Below are positions 25,760 to 34,622 of a stretch of DNA of 64,000 bases, piece after piece. The notes beneath the pieces were generated by a model, which did not search any database, was not told the DNA's origin, and worked only from the letters and a program-made list of their open reading frames with translations. The translations under genes were made by a program, and so were the position numbers. Positions within the stretch are counted from its first letter, which is position 1. Every line of letters starts with the position of its first letter. Origin of the DNA: HXMU1420-2 sp017643305 (GTDB taxonomy: Bacteria > Pseudomonadota > Alphaproteobacteria > Rhodobacterales > Rhodobacteraceae); NCBI GenBank assembly GCA_965217135.1, contig OZ244249.1, forward strand, positions 2,604,001 to 2,668,000, given 5' to 3'.

Positions 25760-26934
25760 GCTACACGCTCCTTGCCGTTGGTCGACAGAGAATGGCCATC
25801 AAGCCAATCAGGGCGCATCTGCAACGATCTGCCGGTATCGAGGATGATGTCCGCCGGGGTGATGCAGCGGTTCGCATGCAAAACCAAGGCGCGCTGCACG
25901 ACGTTTTCCAATTCCCGCACATTGCCCGGCCAGGCATGGCGTTCTAGCACATCCACGGCTTCCGGGGTCATCCACGGGATCATCGCCGGGCCTTCGGCGT
26001 GGCGGCGCAACAGCCCTACTGCTAGGGGCAGGATGTCACAAGGGCGATCGCCCAGCGGCAGGGTTTCCAGTGGAAAGACGTTCAGCCGGTAAAAAAGATC
26101 TTCGCGAAAATTATTCATCCGAACCTCTGCCGGCATGTCGCGGTTCGTCGTCGCGATCACCCGCACGTCAACTGCGACCTCTTTTTGTGCGCCAAGCGGC
26201 GTTACGCAGCGTTCTTGCAGCACGCGTAATAGCTTGGATTGCAGACCAATCGGCATTTCCGAGATTTCGTCGAGCAAGAGCGTCCCGCCATTAGCAGCGC
26301 GGAACAGGCCCTTGTTGGCGACTGAAGCCCCGGTAAAAGAGCCCTTCTCATGACCGAACATCATCGCCTCGAGCATGTTTTCAGGGATCGCCGCGCAATT
26401 GATTGCGACAAATGGGTTGTCTGCGCGCGGGGAATGGGCGTGGATGAACTGCGCAATGACCTCTTTGCCGGTGCCGGTCGGCCCGTTGATCAAGACCGTT
26501 ACATCCGCCTGCGCCACCCGCTGCGCCACCGCCATGAGCTGCATGCTGGCCGGATCGGCCGCGATCATCGACGACAAACCGGAACACAGCAGCTCTGCAA
26601 ACACTGCCTGCGCATAGGCGCTCTGTGCCTTGTCCGCCGGCAGGGCGAGGCGTTGCAACTTGCCTTCCAGCTCTGTGCGGATCGAAAACCGGTCGGCGGC
26701 CTCGTCGACCACTACAAGTCGCAGGGGTCTCAAAGCGCGCGCTCTTTCAAGCATCTTCTGCGTCCCGCCGAGACGGGCCTCGGCAGCGCCGGACAGGACA
26801 AGGATGGACGACTTTTCGACGGGTTCCGAGGGCCAACCATCACCGAACTCCACCACGAGGCCGCGCTTGCAGATCAGATCGGCAAGCGAGTGCGCACCTG
26901 CAAAATCTGTTTGGTCTAAGAAAATTTTGGTCAC
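25756..26934 (-). CDS. fleT: sigma-54-dependent flagellar activator, FleT type
   Basis: 392 aa. Residues 1-125 are a divergent receiver-like region without an obvious phosphorylatable Asp. The AAA+ activator domain is at about 128-355: Walker A GPTGTGKE, loop GSFTGA (a variant of GAFTGA, which contacts sigma-54), Walker B GGTLLLDE, arginine-finger region and HAWPGNVRELEN. The C-terminus is short and shows no Fis-type HTH. R. sphaeroides FleT likewise lacks a DNA-binding domain and works with FleQ; no FleQ is present here, so it is presumably elsewhere. It heads fliEFGHIJ with its own sigma-54 promoter, exactly the fla1 arrangement. Confidence 0.82.
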   Translation of the reverse strand: MTKIFLDQTDFAGAHSLADLICKRGLVVEFGDGWPSEPVEKSSILVLSGAAEARLGGTQKMLERARALRPLRLVVVDEAADRFSIRTELEGKLQRLALPADKAQSAYAQAVFAELLCSGLSSMIAADPASMQLMAVAQRVAQADVTVLINGPTGTGKEVIAQFIHAHSPRADNPFVAINCAAIPENMLEAMMFGHEKGSFTGASVANKGLFRAANGGTLLLDEISEMPIGLQSKLLRVLQERCVTPLGAQKEVAVDVRVIATTNRDMPAEVRMNNFREDLFYRLNVFPLETLPLGDRPCDILPLAVGLLRRHAEGPAMIPWMTPEAVDVLERHAWPGNVRELENVVQRALVLHANRCITPADIILDTGRSLQMRPDWLDGHSLSTNGKERVA

Positions 26935-26980
26935 CCCAGCTCCCCTTCTGACTGCACAAGTGCGCGTTTGAAAAAATCAA

Positions 26981-26996
26981 GGCAAGAAGCGGGCCA
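26981..26996 (-). promoter_or_regulatory. sigma-54 promoter of fleT-fliEFGHIJ
   Basis: Minus strand TGGCCCGCTTCTTGCC: TGGC and TTGC at the correct ten-base GG-GC spacing. The predicted start is near 26971. A CAGCC-A6-GGCTG hairpin lies just upstream (about 26998-27015). Confidence 0.7.
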
Positions 26997-27200
26997 AGCA
27001 GCCAAAAAAGGCTGAAAGAACAATAAAAAAATAACTTAATATATTGATTTATATAAAAACTAAATAAAGAACAAGAAGGCACGTTCCAAAGGCATGCCAC
27101 ACGATCACCGGCGGGTGTGTCGAAAAATTGGCACCTGCTTACGGTCTACTTGACTTATCCAGTTACCAAACCCGCTAGGTCGCTGCAGACTGGCCCTGCT

Positions 27201-27216
27201 CGGCACGCGGCTTGCA
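27201..27216 (+). promoter_or_regulatory. sigma-54 promoter of the fliS operon
   Basis: CGGCACGCGGCTTGCA: GGCAC, five bases, TTGCA. The predicted start is near 27227, followed by AAGGAGAGG and the ATG at 27249. It is divergent from the fleT promoter about 200 bases away, so shared activator sites may lie between them. Confidence 0.75.
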
Positions 27217-27248
27217 TAGAAGATGCCAACAAGCCAAAGGAGAGGTGC

Positions 27249-27644
27249 ATGAAACCCAATGTGATCGGTGCAATCATCCTTGTCATGATATTGGCCGCTG
27301 CGGGGGGGATCACAACATGGATGGGGCTGTTTGATCGAAGCGGGGAAGCCCGCCTGATTGATGTGACCATCACAATTAGCAATTCCTGCCCGGTCGACGA
27401 TGTGTATTTCGTCGCCTACGCGCCCGAAAGCGCGCGGACGGCGCGGTTCAGCAATGGAGTAGCGAAAATGCGTCTGAAGCGGGGGGAAACCATCCGCCTG
27501 GCCCTTGACCCCGCCTATTCCGCCGTCCGCTTTGTCGCCTATGACGAAAAAGCCGCGCGGGAGGTTTCGCTGTTCGCCGACTGCACCTCTAGCGACCGCC
27601 AGAACATGATCACTCGTACCCTCCGGCAACAATTCGGCAACTAA
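27249..27644 (+). CDS. membrane-anchored protein of the fliS operon
   Basis: 131 aa from the ATG at 27249 (AAGGAGAGG eight bases upstream; a longer frame from 27117 would run through the promoter). One N-terminal membrane helix (about 6-28, GAIILVMILAAAGGITTWMGL), then a compact beta-rich periplasmic-type domain (LIDVTITISNSCPVDDVYFVAY … RLALDPAYSAVRFVAYD) with two Cys. Unrecognised. As the first gene after a strong sigma-54 promoter and 48 bases ahead of fliS, it is probably a flagellar accessory protein. Confidence 0.65.
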   Translation: MKPNVIGAIILVMILAAAGGITTWMGLFDRSGEARLIDVTITISNSCPVDDVYFVAYAPESARTARFSNGVAKMRLKRGETIRLALDPAYSAVRFVAYDEKAAREVSLFADCTSSDRQNMITRTLRQQFGN

Positions 27645-27692
27645 ACATACAAGAAAACATTCCGTTTAGCTTACTGAACATATCAGACTAGG

Positions 27693-28100
27693 ATGTCCAA
27701 GACTATGAACCTTATGCTCGCCCGATTAACGTATATGCAGGATCATAAGGTTCAGGTAAATGACATTGCAGATCCGCACACAACCATCTTGCTTGTAATG
27801 AAGGAGTTAAACAAGAATCTGCGCAAAATAGCCGATCACGGCGTAAGTCATGCGGCGCTTAGCAAGCAATTCACAAATGCCTTCACCGCAATATACATCC
27901 TGCAAACCAGCCTCGACTTCACTAGTGGCGGGGAGATCGCCGAGAACCTTTTCCGGCTATATGAATACGTGCGCCAAGAGCTGCTGAAAGCCTTTGCCCG
28001 CGATTCCGATCACAGCCTTGCAAATTCCATCGTCTTGCTTGACGAAATCATTGAAGCATGGGAGGAAGTTGGCACAAAGGTCGGTGGGCAACCCACCTGA
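27693..28100 (+). CDS. fliS: FliS-like flagellin export chaperone
   Basis: 135 aa, all-helical. The pattern fits FliS: an 'ILLxMxELNxNL' first helix (PHTTILLVMKELNKNLRKIAD), then FTAIYILQTSLDFTSGGEIAENLFRLYEYVRQELLKA, equivalent to 'AxxIIxELxxSLDxExGGEIAxNLxxLYxYM'. FliS binds the flagellin C-terminus in the cytoplasm and delivers it to the export gate. Codon use is a little AT-richer than in the core fli genes. Confidence 0.82.
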   Translation: MSKTMNLMLARLTYMQDHKVQVNDIADPHTTILLVMKELNKNLRKIADHGVSHAALSKQFTNAFTAIYILQTSLDFTSGGEIAENLFRLYEYVRQELLKAFARDSDHSLANSIVLLDEIIEAWEEVGTKVGGQPT

Positions 28101-28112
28101 GCCTGGCGCAAC

Positions 28113-28619
28113 ATGGGTGATCGTATGTCAAAATATTGCCCGGAATGGCTGGTGTCGGCGACTGTGGCCATTGTCGCGGAGCGCTATCTTGTTTCGCCCT
28201 TCGGCCTTGACATATTTGCAAAGAAATACGCGCAAACCCTGTCGGAGCGATATATTGCAATCGCACCCGATCTGATCGAACAAAGCGCCGAGAGTTTCTT
28301 GCGGGTTCTGGCCGAGGCCGAAGCGGATGATGCTGACGTGGTTCTGAGGTCTTACGCCTATCATCGCATCACTCGTGCGGAAAACGATGAACCACGCCGG
28401 ATCAAAGGAATGTTTTCCAACGCACTGGATGGCACCCGAACCGAGGAATATAACGTCGATTTGATCGTCAAGGTGTTCCGGCCGTTCTTTTTCCAGCTTC
28501 GCTCGAAACCCAGCATGGTCGTGCCTGCAACCTGGACCTGGAAGCAGATCGAGAACGGGGAATGGATCACCGACCTTCCCGATTTGGAAGTAAGCCTGTT
28601 GGACAGTTTTGACGATTAA
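28113..28619 (+). CDS. hypothetical protein after fliS
   Basis: 168 aa from ATG 28113, or 164 aa from ATG 28125, which has a better GGGTGA spacing. Soluble, helical N-terminal half (YLVSPFGLDIFAKKYAQTLSERY), mixed C-terminal half with aromatic residues (VPATWTWKQIENGEWITDLPD). No recognised motif. It follows fliS by 12-24 bases, so it is co-transcribed and may be another chaperone or filament-related factor. Confidence 0.6.
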   Translation: MGDRMSKYCPEWLVSATVAIVAERYLVSPFGLDIFAKKYAQTLSERYIAIAPDLIEQSAESFLRVLAEAEADDADVVLRSYAYHRITRAENDEPRRIKGMFSNALDGTRTEEYNVDLIVKVFRPFFFQLRSKPSMVVPATWTWKQIENGEWITDLPDLEVSLLDSFDD

Positions 28620-28649
28620 GCCGACGGATCAATGCGGGGCGCCGTTGGA

Positions 28650-29018
28650 TCAGGCCCAAACGTCGACAGCCCCCCCAAAGTGTGGCATCACTCGATTGGG
28701 CATAGTCGACACCCGCGCCATGCGCGTCGCCGCGCTGTCATGTATATAAGTCGGCGACAAAAGGGCACGCGCCATCAAGACGTTTTCGGTAATCTCGGTC
28801 GAGGGACCCAGCGCCGGATGAAAAATCGTGGCATAGGCGCGCTGTCCCAATCGCTTGCCCTGGTCGGATGCGCTCGTTGGAATGACGCCCTCAAGCGTCT
28901 GGCGTAAATCCGGCATGGTCTTTGCATGGCTTGCCTGTGAAGAGGCCTGCGCCGCGCCCAACTCCACTCGGTTAGGACGAAAAGCGGCAACGGGCAAGGA
29001 CAGGTTTGGTTCCAGCAC
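28650..29018 (-). CDS. hypothetical small protein (weak call)
   Basis: 122 aa from a GTG at 29018. Third codon positions are GC-rich as in neighbouring genes, especially over the last 50 codons, which is the main reason to call it. Unrecognised; no membrane segment. No clear ribosome-binding site or sigma-54 site upstream, and the frame may continue a few codons further up to a stop near 29060. Overlapping plus-strand frames look like shadows. Confidence 0.35.
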   Translation of the reverse strand: MLEPNLSLPVAAFRPNRVELGAAQASSQASHAKTMPDLRQTLEGVIPTSASDQGKRLGQRAYATIFHPALGPSTEITENVLMARALLSPTYIHDSAATRMARVSTMPNRVMPHFGGAVDVWA

Positions 29019-29324
29019 TGGGTCGGGCCTAAAAATGGGATATTGTCAAATGATACCATAACACCTGATAAGTGTCCAATCCAAGGGCCGCAGAGCGAAG
29101 TCGACATTTGCAGCCGGCAATATCCGGCAAAATTCTTATCCCCACCTTTAACAATCTTTACTCACGATCGAACGTTGAATAGCACAGTCGGTTACCCCTG
29201 TCCTCCTTTGCCAGAGCGACAACGCAGTTCGCAGGCCAAACTTCAACTAAGATCTGCTATCCTATGCTGGTGACGTTGGAGCAAATTGCAAAAAGAAAAA
29301 ACATGCAATGACGGGATCGCACGC

Positions 29325-29621
29325 ATGACCGACGCTGTTCAACAACTGCGCAACCTAAATCGCCGCATTCGTGCCGCAGCTACATCAGGCAATGTCGAGG
29401 GAATGCTCATTCTTGGCGAAACGCGCCGTCAATTTCTCGACAGTCTCCCCCCGCCCAATGGGACACAGGGCGCCGATCTTATCGCCGCGCTAAAAGAAGC
29501 GGCCTATGATAACATGGCCTTCATCCGCACCTTAGAAACCGCGATGGACCAATCGCGCGCACGCGGGAAAACCACATCACAGGCCCGCCGACGCTATAAC
29601 AAGACCCAAACCACCAGGTAA
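29325..29621 (+). CDS. FliT-like small helical protein
   Basis: 98 aa from ATG 29325 (a frame from 29286 has no better signal). Two long helices; the stretch LRNLNRRIRAAATSGNVEGMLILGETRRQFLDSLP recalls FliT-type chaperones ('…AxxGDWExLxxLExxRxxLLxxL'). The C-terminal tail is basic (SQARRRYNKTQTTR). Near fliS this would fit a filament-cap chaperone, but the family is weakly conserved. A GG-N10-GC arrangement at 29268-29283 matches the sigma-54 consensus poorly. Confidence 0.45.
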   Translation: MTDAVQQLRNLNRRIRAAATSGNVEGMLILGETRRQFLDSLPPPNGTQGADLIAALKEAAYDNMAFIRTLETAMDQSRARGKTTSQARRRYNKTQTTR

Positions 29622-29637
29622 TGACACCAGAGACACG

Positions 29638-29913
29638 ATGTTTTTCCGACGCTCCGGCCCCAAAACGCAAACCGCATCCTGCCGAACCTGTTCAAGGATC
29701 CGCGCCTTTCTAGCGATTGCCGGGCTGTTAATCATTTCATTACCGATCTTTGGCGAAAAGGCGGGCGCGCTTTCTTTACTCACTCCAATGAAAATCGCCC
29801 TTGGCCTTATTGGCATCGGAATTATCGCTTTCACCTTTCGTTGGTTGGCCTGGCGGCGCGAGATCAAAGAAGGTCACTTACCCGTGGATCATTCGACCGA
29901 CGACAATGGGTAA
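29638..29913 (+). CDS. small two-helix membrane protein
   Basis: 91 aa, 16 bases after the FliT-like gene. A basic N-terminus with CRTC, then two hydrophobic helices (about 23-40 and 48-68) and a polar tail ending DHSTDDNG. Unrecognised. It marks the end of the flagellar island; the next sequence is IS debris. Confidence 0.5.
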   Translation: MFFRRSGPKTQTASCRTCSRIRAFLAIAGLLIISLPIFGEKAGALSLLTPMKIALGLIGIGIIAFTFRWLAWRREIKEGHLPVDHSTDDNG

Positions 29914-30016
29914 CCTGATCTGACGGGTCTTGTCTGATTGTTATTGAATAGCCGGCCTGAGAGTTGTCAGATTAAATCGGCTTGAGACGATTGGGGCTGG
30001 GAAGTAGCTTCGAGAT

Positions 30017-30710
30017 ATGCTTATGAAATCCCCGTTTCGCTACTTCAACACGACCCCTGAGATCGTCCGCCTGGCGGTGATGCTGTATGTTCGGTTTCCG
30101 TTCTTTCTTCGGATCCTGGAAGATCTTCTCCATGAACGCGACATCGATGTCAGCCATGAAAGAATCCGGTTCTGGTGGAACAGGTTTGGCCCGATGTTCG
30201 CCAAAGAAATCCGCCAAAATAGAATCCAGAAGCTTCGTGCTTATTCGAATTGGAAGTGGCATTTGGATGAGGTTTTCGTGAAGATCAATGGAGTGCAACA
30301 CTAGCTGTAGCGCGCCGTGGACCATTAAGGAGAGGTGCTGGAAAGCTATGTCACGCAGCGCCGGGATCGCGATGCGGCCCTTTTTTACTGAAGAAAGCGA
30401 TGAAGCGGTACGGTCAGCCAGAGGCCATCGTAACGGACAGGCTACGTTCTTACTGAGCGGTGATGCGGGAGATCGGCAACGCTTCAAAACGTGAAACAGG
30501 GCGCTGGCTAAACAACCGATTTGAAAACTCACACTTACTGTTTCGACGATGAGAATGGGCCATTTCTCGCTGACGCCGAATGCGAAGTTTACAGAAATTC
30601 GCCGCTGTTCACTCTTCCGTTTTCAACCACTTCAACCAAGATCGCAGCCTCTCCAAACGAAGCCACTTCAAACTAAATCGAACCGCTGCTCTCACTGGGT
30701 GGCGCTGTCT
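30017..30710 (+). pseudogene. IS6-family transposase remnant
   Basis: The first ~95 codons read well: FRYFNTTPEIVRLAVMLYVRFPF, DVSHERIRFWWNRFGPMFA, YSNWKWHLDEVFVKINGVQH (catalytic DE-V). A stop then follows. The remaining blocks appear in shifted frames: the DRLRSY segment, NASKRETGRWLNNR, FRRxExAM…RR, VHSSVFNHFNQ and a 'FKxNRxxAL' tail. This is an IS26-like transposase decayed by several frameshifts. Confidence 0.75.
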
Positions 30711-30799
30711 ATGAGCGGCATAAGGGACAGCTTTGCTGGCCTAGCTGAGCCTAGTTGGAATTAGTGTGATTGCAACCTCATGTTCAATGGTACGCCCGC

Positions 30800-30870
30800 C
30801 GGCTCAGGCCAGCGACGCAGGAAGCCCCCGGCTTTAGACGTGGGATGCAGTCACTCGACTTTTTCATCAA
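30800..30870 (+). mobile_element. possible IS200/IS605 right-end fragment
   Basis: GAAGCCCCCGGCTTTAGACGTGGG near 30821-30844 resembles the palindromic right end of IS605-type elements (AAGCCCC…CTTTAGxxGTGGGG…GTCAC), and GTCAC follows at about 30850. No TnpB reading frame is left. The surrounding 30711-31205 shows no gene. Confidence 0.35.
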
Positions 30871-31205
30871 AAGTGTCAGGCGATAACCGTCCTTTTCTAC
30901 CCGTTCAGACGGCCCATAATGCCGTGATGCCAAACTCGCCTGACGCGTTCGTGATGGGAATACGATTTGATGCTCTCTTGTCGCAGCCCAGGCTGACGGT
31001 GACACATTGTCTGCCGCAACAAAGACCTGATTATTTCCGGTAGCTATCTGTCACAAATCCCTGACGACGAACAACGAAACCAATTCCACGGTTTGGAACC
31101 CATTTTTCACAAGCCTATTTTGAGGCATGTGCTGTGTCCGGAGTAAAGCGACCCATGCTTTTTTCAGCCTCCCAATTCGCTGAGGCGAATGCACATTTCG
31201 TACTA

Positions 31206-32915
31206 TCATTGTTGCCTCAAGCCCGCCTGTATCTGAAGAACCTTGTTGAAAATATCGCCTTCGCTGAGGGCATCCACGAGTTTACCATTATCAATCACTG
31301 GAATGCTCTCACCAACAAAAGTACTGGCCTTGGTCATAGCCGTGGACAGATTATCGTCCACGGCCAATGTTGTTGGATTATCATCCATGACCTGTTCTAG
31401 AGAGCTGGCGTGGGTCAGGCTGTGGATGTTGATTTTGCCAAGCAACTGTCCGTGGTCATCGCACACGTAGGCTTCAGTGGCTTGGGCGTCGATCAACGCC
31501 TGCCGGGCCTCAGCCACAGAGGTTTGCTGGCTGAGCCGTACAAACTCTCCACCTTGTATTTCCTGCACCGGTGTTAGCGACAATTCAATATGCTCCTGCC
31601 CTAGGCGTAGGTCGATGCCCCGATCCAGCAACTGCCGGTCGAAATAGGACAAGCCAAAGAAACGCATGGTCAATATTGAGCACAGAATGACGCAGAGCAT
31701 AGCGCTAAGGCCATAGGCATAACTGCCGGTCAGTTCGATAACGATCATGATCACTGTAAGCGGTGCGCCGATAACTGCCCCCCCCACGGCGGCGATTGCT
31801 GCCACAGGCAGTGCAAAGCTAAGGTGCGGATCCAAGCCTGTGGCGATGGCCAGATAGGCAGCAATTGCCCCGGTGCTGGCGCCCACAAACAGGGCCGGGC
31901 CAAAAACGCCGCCGAAGAAGCCGGCATTTAAGCAGTAAGCGGTGACAAAGATTTTCGCGAATAACAATATCAGCAGCATGCCCAGGTTGAATTCGGCGCC
32001 AATCATCTGATTGACCTGAACAAGTCCCAACCCAGTAACATCGGGCAAAAACACTCCGACTGTGCCAACGACCAGCACACAACTGCACATAAGCTGGGTC
32101 ATAGACCAGCCAGACTGGCCTGCGAGATCGCGGCCCTTGCGGATAGCGGCCATGTACGCGATGGCGCTACCGGTGCTCAAAATTGCAGTCATAATTAAAT
32201 AAGGGATTAACGGTCGCAGCTCTATGGGCATGTCTGGCACCGAAAAGGTTGGCTCGATGACAAAAAAAGCTTGATTGGCCGCGTAAGCAACGATTGACGT
32301 AACAGCAGTGGGGGCAATCGCCCCAATAGAGAGGCGGCGCAACAGAGCTTCGTGGGCAAAAAGTACCCCGGCGATCGGCGCATTAAAACCAGCCGATATA
32401 GCGCCGGCGACGCCACAGGCGATAAAGACCCGGCGATTAATGTTGATGCGAATGTACTTGAGTAAGACCTCGATCATGGTGGCGCCAAAGTGCACTAGGG
32501 GGCCGTATTGACCGACTGAACCGCCGCCGCTGGCGACGACAAAGGCAGCGATAGTTGAGCCCATGCCGACTCGAACATCCAGAGGTTCACGGCTTTGCTG
32601 CACGGCATAGATACTGTCTGCAGGACCGGACCAGACGGTAATGCCTAGCATACGCCGCACCAAGAAAATCAAGACCGCGGCAATACCCAGGGTGATATAG
32701 ATATCCAGTTTGAATACATGGTCGCCAAGCTGGATGGCGATAAAGCTGTCGATCCGGCTGGTGTTTAAGAACCAGCGCGCGCCCTCCACAAAACTATTGG
32801 CCACTACGGCCATAACGAGGCCAACTACCACAGCAAGTAAAAATTGGATGACAATGTCGATGAGAATATCGGCAGGTTTTTTTCCCGTGTCCTGCTCAAA
32901 CTGTTGCTCTTTCAT
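31206..32915 (-). CDS. CLC-family chloride channel/transporter with CBS domains
   Basis: 569 aa, about ten membrane helices (20-440) and two C-terminal CBS domains (about 460-565). CLC landmarks are present: ASGGGSVGQYGP (128-139), GFNAPIAGVLFAHEA (176-190) and GGVFGPALFVGA. The usual G(K/R)EGP, whose Glu is the external gate (E148 in E. coli ClC-ec1), is here GQYGP, so Tyr137 replaces the gate. The internal proton glutamate (E203) aligns with Ala190. A gate-less, proton-uncoupled channel is inferred. Flanked by IS remnants on both sides and different in codon use from the flagellar genes, so probably acquired. Confidence 0.85.
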   Translation of the reverse strand: MKEQQFEQDTGKKPADILIDIVIQFLLAVVVGLVMAVVANSFVEGARWFLNTSRIDSFIAIQLGDHVFKLDIYITLGIAAVLIFLVRRMLGITVWSGPADSIYAVQQSREPLDVRVGMGSTIAAFVVASGGGSVGQYGPLVHFGATMIEVLLKYIRININRRVFIACGVAGAISAGFNAPIAGVLFAHEALLRRLSIGAIAPTAVTSIVAYAANQAFFVIEPTFSVPDMPIELRPLIPYLIMTAILSTGSAIAYMAAIRKGRDLAGQSGWSMTQLMCSCVLVVGTVGVFLPDVTGLGLVQVNQMIGAEFNLGMLLILLFAKIFVTAYCLNAGFFGGVFGPALFVGASTGAIAAYLAIATGLDPHLSFALPVAAIAAVGGAVIGAPLTVIMIVIELTGSYAYGLSAMLCVILCSILTMRFFGLSYFDRQLLDRGIDLRLGQEHIELSLTPVQEIQGGEFVRLSQQTSVAEARQALIDAQATEAYVCDDHGQLLGKINIHSLTHASSLEQVMDDNPTTLAVDDNLSTAMTKASTFVGESIPVIDNGKLVDALSEGDIFNKVLQIQAGLRQQ

Positions 32916-32949
32916 CCTGGGCCCCCTAGACGTGCCCCCACAGGGTGTT

Positions 32950-33263
32950 CCAGTTTGATTGTTAGTGGATCGTGGGCCTCTGGTCCATTGGCACGATGAT
33001 TTCCGGCGCAGGCGGACGATATCCCAATGGGTTATGCGGCCTGACCGTTTTGTAGTGAATGTGCCATTGCTCGATCAGGATTTGGGCCTCCCGCAGGGTA
33101 CAGAAGATTTCGCCGTCAAGCAGCCTGCCCTAAAACCTAGCATTGAAACTTTCGCCGTAGCCGTTTTCCGGGGTAAGCGTGGTTGGACGTAAGCGGTGTT
33201 GAGACCGATCCGGTCGTAGATAACGTCACAGTATCCCGTTCCGCAATGGTGGGTGGCCTGATC
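32950..33263 (-). pseudogene. IS3-family OrfB 3' remnant (second, diverged copy)
   Basis: The minus strand encodes, with stops, the tail of an IS3 OrfB: 'NARFRDELLDGEIFCTLREAQILIEQWHIHYKTVRPH…LGYRPPAPEIIVPMDQRPT'-like. It is parallel to the tail of the adjacent element (33284-33500) but diverged. It directly abuts that element's left end. Confidence 0.65.
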
Positions 33264-33283
33264 TGACTGGTCCATATTGATTG

Positions 33284-34140
33284 TTAGTGCATGATCGGCC
33301 TGGGTTCCATTGGGATAATGGTTTCCGGTGCCGGAGGGCGGTAGCCCAAAGCACTATTTGGTCTCTTGGTGTTGTAGTGTTTCCTCCATTCTTCGATGAT
33401 GATTTGGGCTTCTCTGAGGGAGTAGAAGATTTCACCGTTGAGCAGCTCATCCCTCATCCGCCCATTGAAGCTTTCGCAATATCCATTCTCCCAGGGTGAG
33501 CCCGGCTCGATGTAGGCTGTCTTTGCGCCGACCATTGCCCGGCAGGCGCATCCGCAGGATGCTGCCGAGAGGGGGCGGCGATCCAATCCCGAACCGCCTG
33601 CGCAACGAACTCAGGGCCATTGTCCGACCGGATGAAGGCGGGAGGGCCACGCAGGATGAACAGGTCGGTCAGAGCATCAATCACGTCTGTCGAGTTCAGC
33701 TTGCGCTTCACCCTGATCGCCAGGCACTCCCGGCTGTGCTCATCGATGATGTTCAGCGTCCGGAATGCCTTCCCATCATCGGTCCGGCAGTGAACGAAGT
33801 CATAGCTCCACACATGATTACGATGTTCCGGCCGCATGCGAACGCATGAACCATCGTTCAGCCACAGCCGTCCTTTCTTTGCCTGTTTCGGTGGAACCTT
33901 CAGCCCCTCTCGCCGCCACAGCCGCTCGACACGCCCATCGCTGACAGACCAGCCGGCATCCCTGAGAAGCACAGCGACCCTACGGTAGCCATATCGACCG
34001 TATTGGCGTGCCAGCTCGATCATGTCGGCAACCAGCCTGTCTTCGTCAGCACGCCCCTTTGGGATACGCCTTTGCGTCGAGCGGTGTTGCCCCAGTACCC
34101 GGCACGCCCGCCGTTCCGAGACGTTGAACTGGGAACGCAC
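33284..34140 (-). pseudogene. IS3 OrfB transposase, broken
   Basis: From 34140 the frame encodes HTH-21-like RRACRVLGQHRSTQRR, then the DDE core: WSYDFVHCRTDDGKAFRTLNIIDEHSREC (first Asp) and PAFIRSDNGPEFVAQAVRDWIAA (second Asp, SDNGPEF). After IAA the frame is lost in a ~40-base insertion. It resumes one frame away as VGAKTAYIEPGSPWENGYCESFNGRMRDELL, which holds the catalytic Glu and the normal tail. So all three catalytic residues exist but not in one protein. Confidence 0.8.
33541..33583. repeat. palindromic insertion inside IS3 OrfB
   Basis: CCCGGCAGGCGCATCCGCAG followed by GATGCTGCCGAG forms a near-perfect hairpin (CGGCA and GCATCC arms around GCA). It interrupts the normal IAA-VGAKTAY junction of the transposase and shifts the frame. 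It may be a small mobile palindrome. Confidence 0.5.
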
Positions 34141-34172
34141 ATGATCGATGCAAGCACGGCGACGAGCGGGGC

Positions 34173-34451
34173 TCAGAAGTTTCCCTTTGCGGCTTCCGTC
34201 AGGATGAGCTTGTCCAGCGTCAGGTCCGACACGGCCCGTCTCAGCCGATCATTCTCCTTCTGAAGTCGCTTTAGCTCCTTCAATTGATCTACGCCCATTC
34301 CGCCATACTGCTTACGCCAGCGGTAATAGGTCTGTTCAACAACACCTATCTGTCTAATCGCATCCAGACGAGGCATCCCTTGCCCCATCAGTACCTCAAC
34401 CTGCCGCAACTTCGAGACAAGCTCTTCGGGCTTTGGTCGCTTGTTCGCCAT
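34173..34451 (-). CDS. IS3 OrfA
   Basis: 92 aa: HTH segment PEELVSKLRQVEVLMGQGM … IRQIGVVEQTYYRWRKQYGGM, then a leucine-zipper coiled coil (LKRLQKENDRLRRAVSDLTLDKLIL). Complete, and preceded by CGGAGGACCGAG. It normally fuses to OrfB by -1 frameshifting. Confidence 0.85.
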   Translation of the reverse strand: MANKRPKPEELVSKLRQVEVLMGQGMPRLDAIRQIGVVEQTYYRWRKQYGGMGVDQLKELKRLQKENDRLRRAVSDLTLDKLILTEAAKGNF

Positions 34452-34622
34452 TCTCGGTCCTCCGTTTCCTAAACATAGCGCTGGACCAGTTCAGATGGGG
34501 AGGCTCATAGTGATTAATGCTTGCCCAACCTGACGTACAACAATCAAAAAAGTAATCGCCTAAACCCTGCCCAGTTCACGACCTAACCTGACAGAGTGAA
34601 CAGGACCTAATGGGACGGAACC

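Larger units (their letters stand above)
33264..34493 (-). mobile_element. IS3-family insertion sequence, inactivated
   Basis: About 1.23 kb with imperfect terminal inverted repeats: TGACTGGTCCAT at 33264 and TGAACTGGTCCAGC read inward from 34493. It contains OrfA and OrfB on the minus strand. OrfB is broken by a palindromic insertion (separate entry). A fossil end of the same IS type occurs at 58405 in the opposite half of the window. Confidence 0.8.

Noticed and set aside
28632..28907. Plus-strand 91-codon frame after the fliS operon
   Set aside because: Poor codon pattern and no ribosome site. The minus-strand frame there looks better, though it is also weak.
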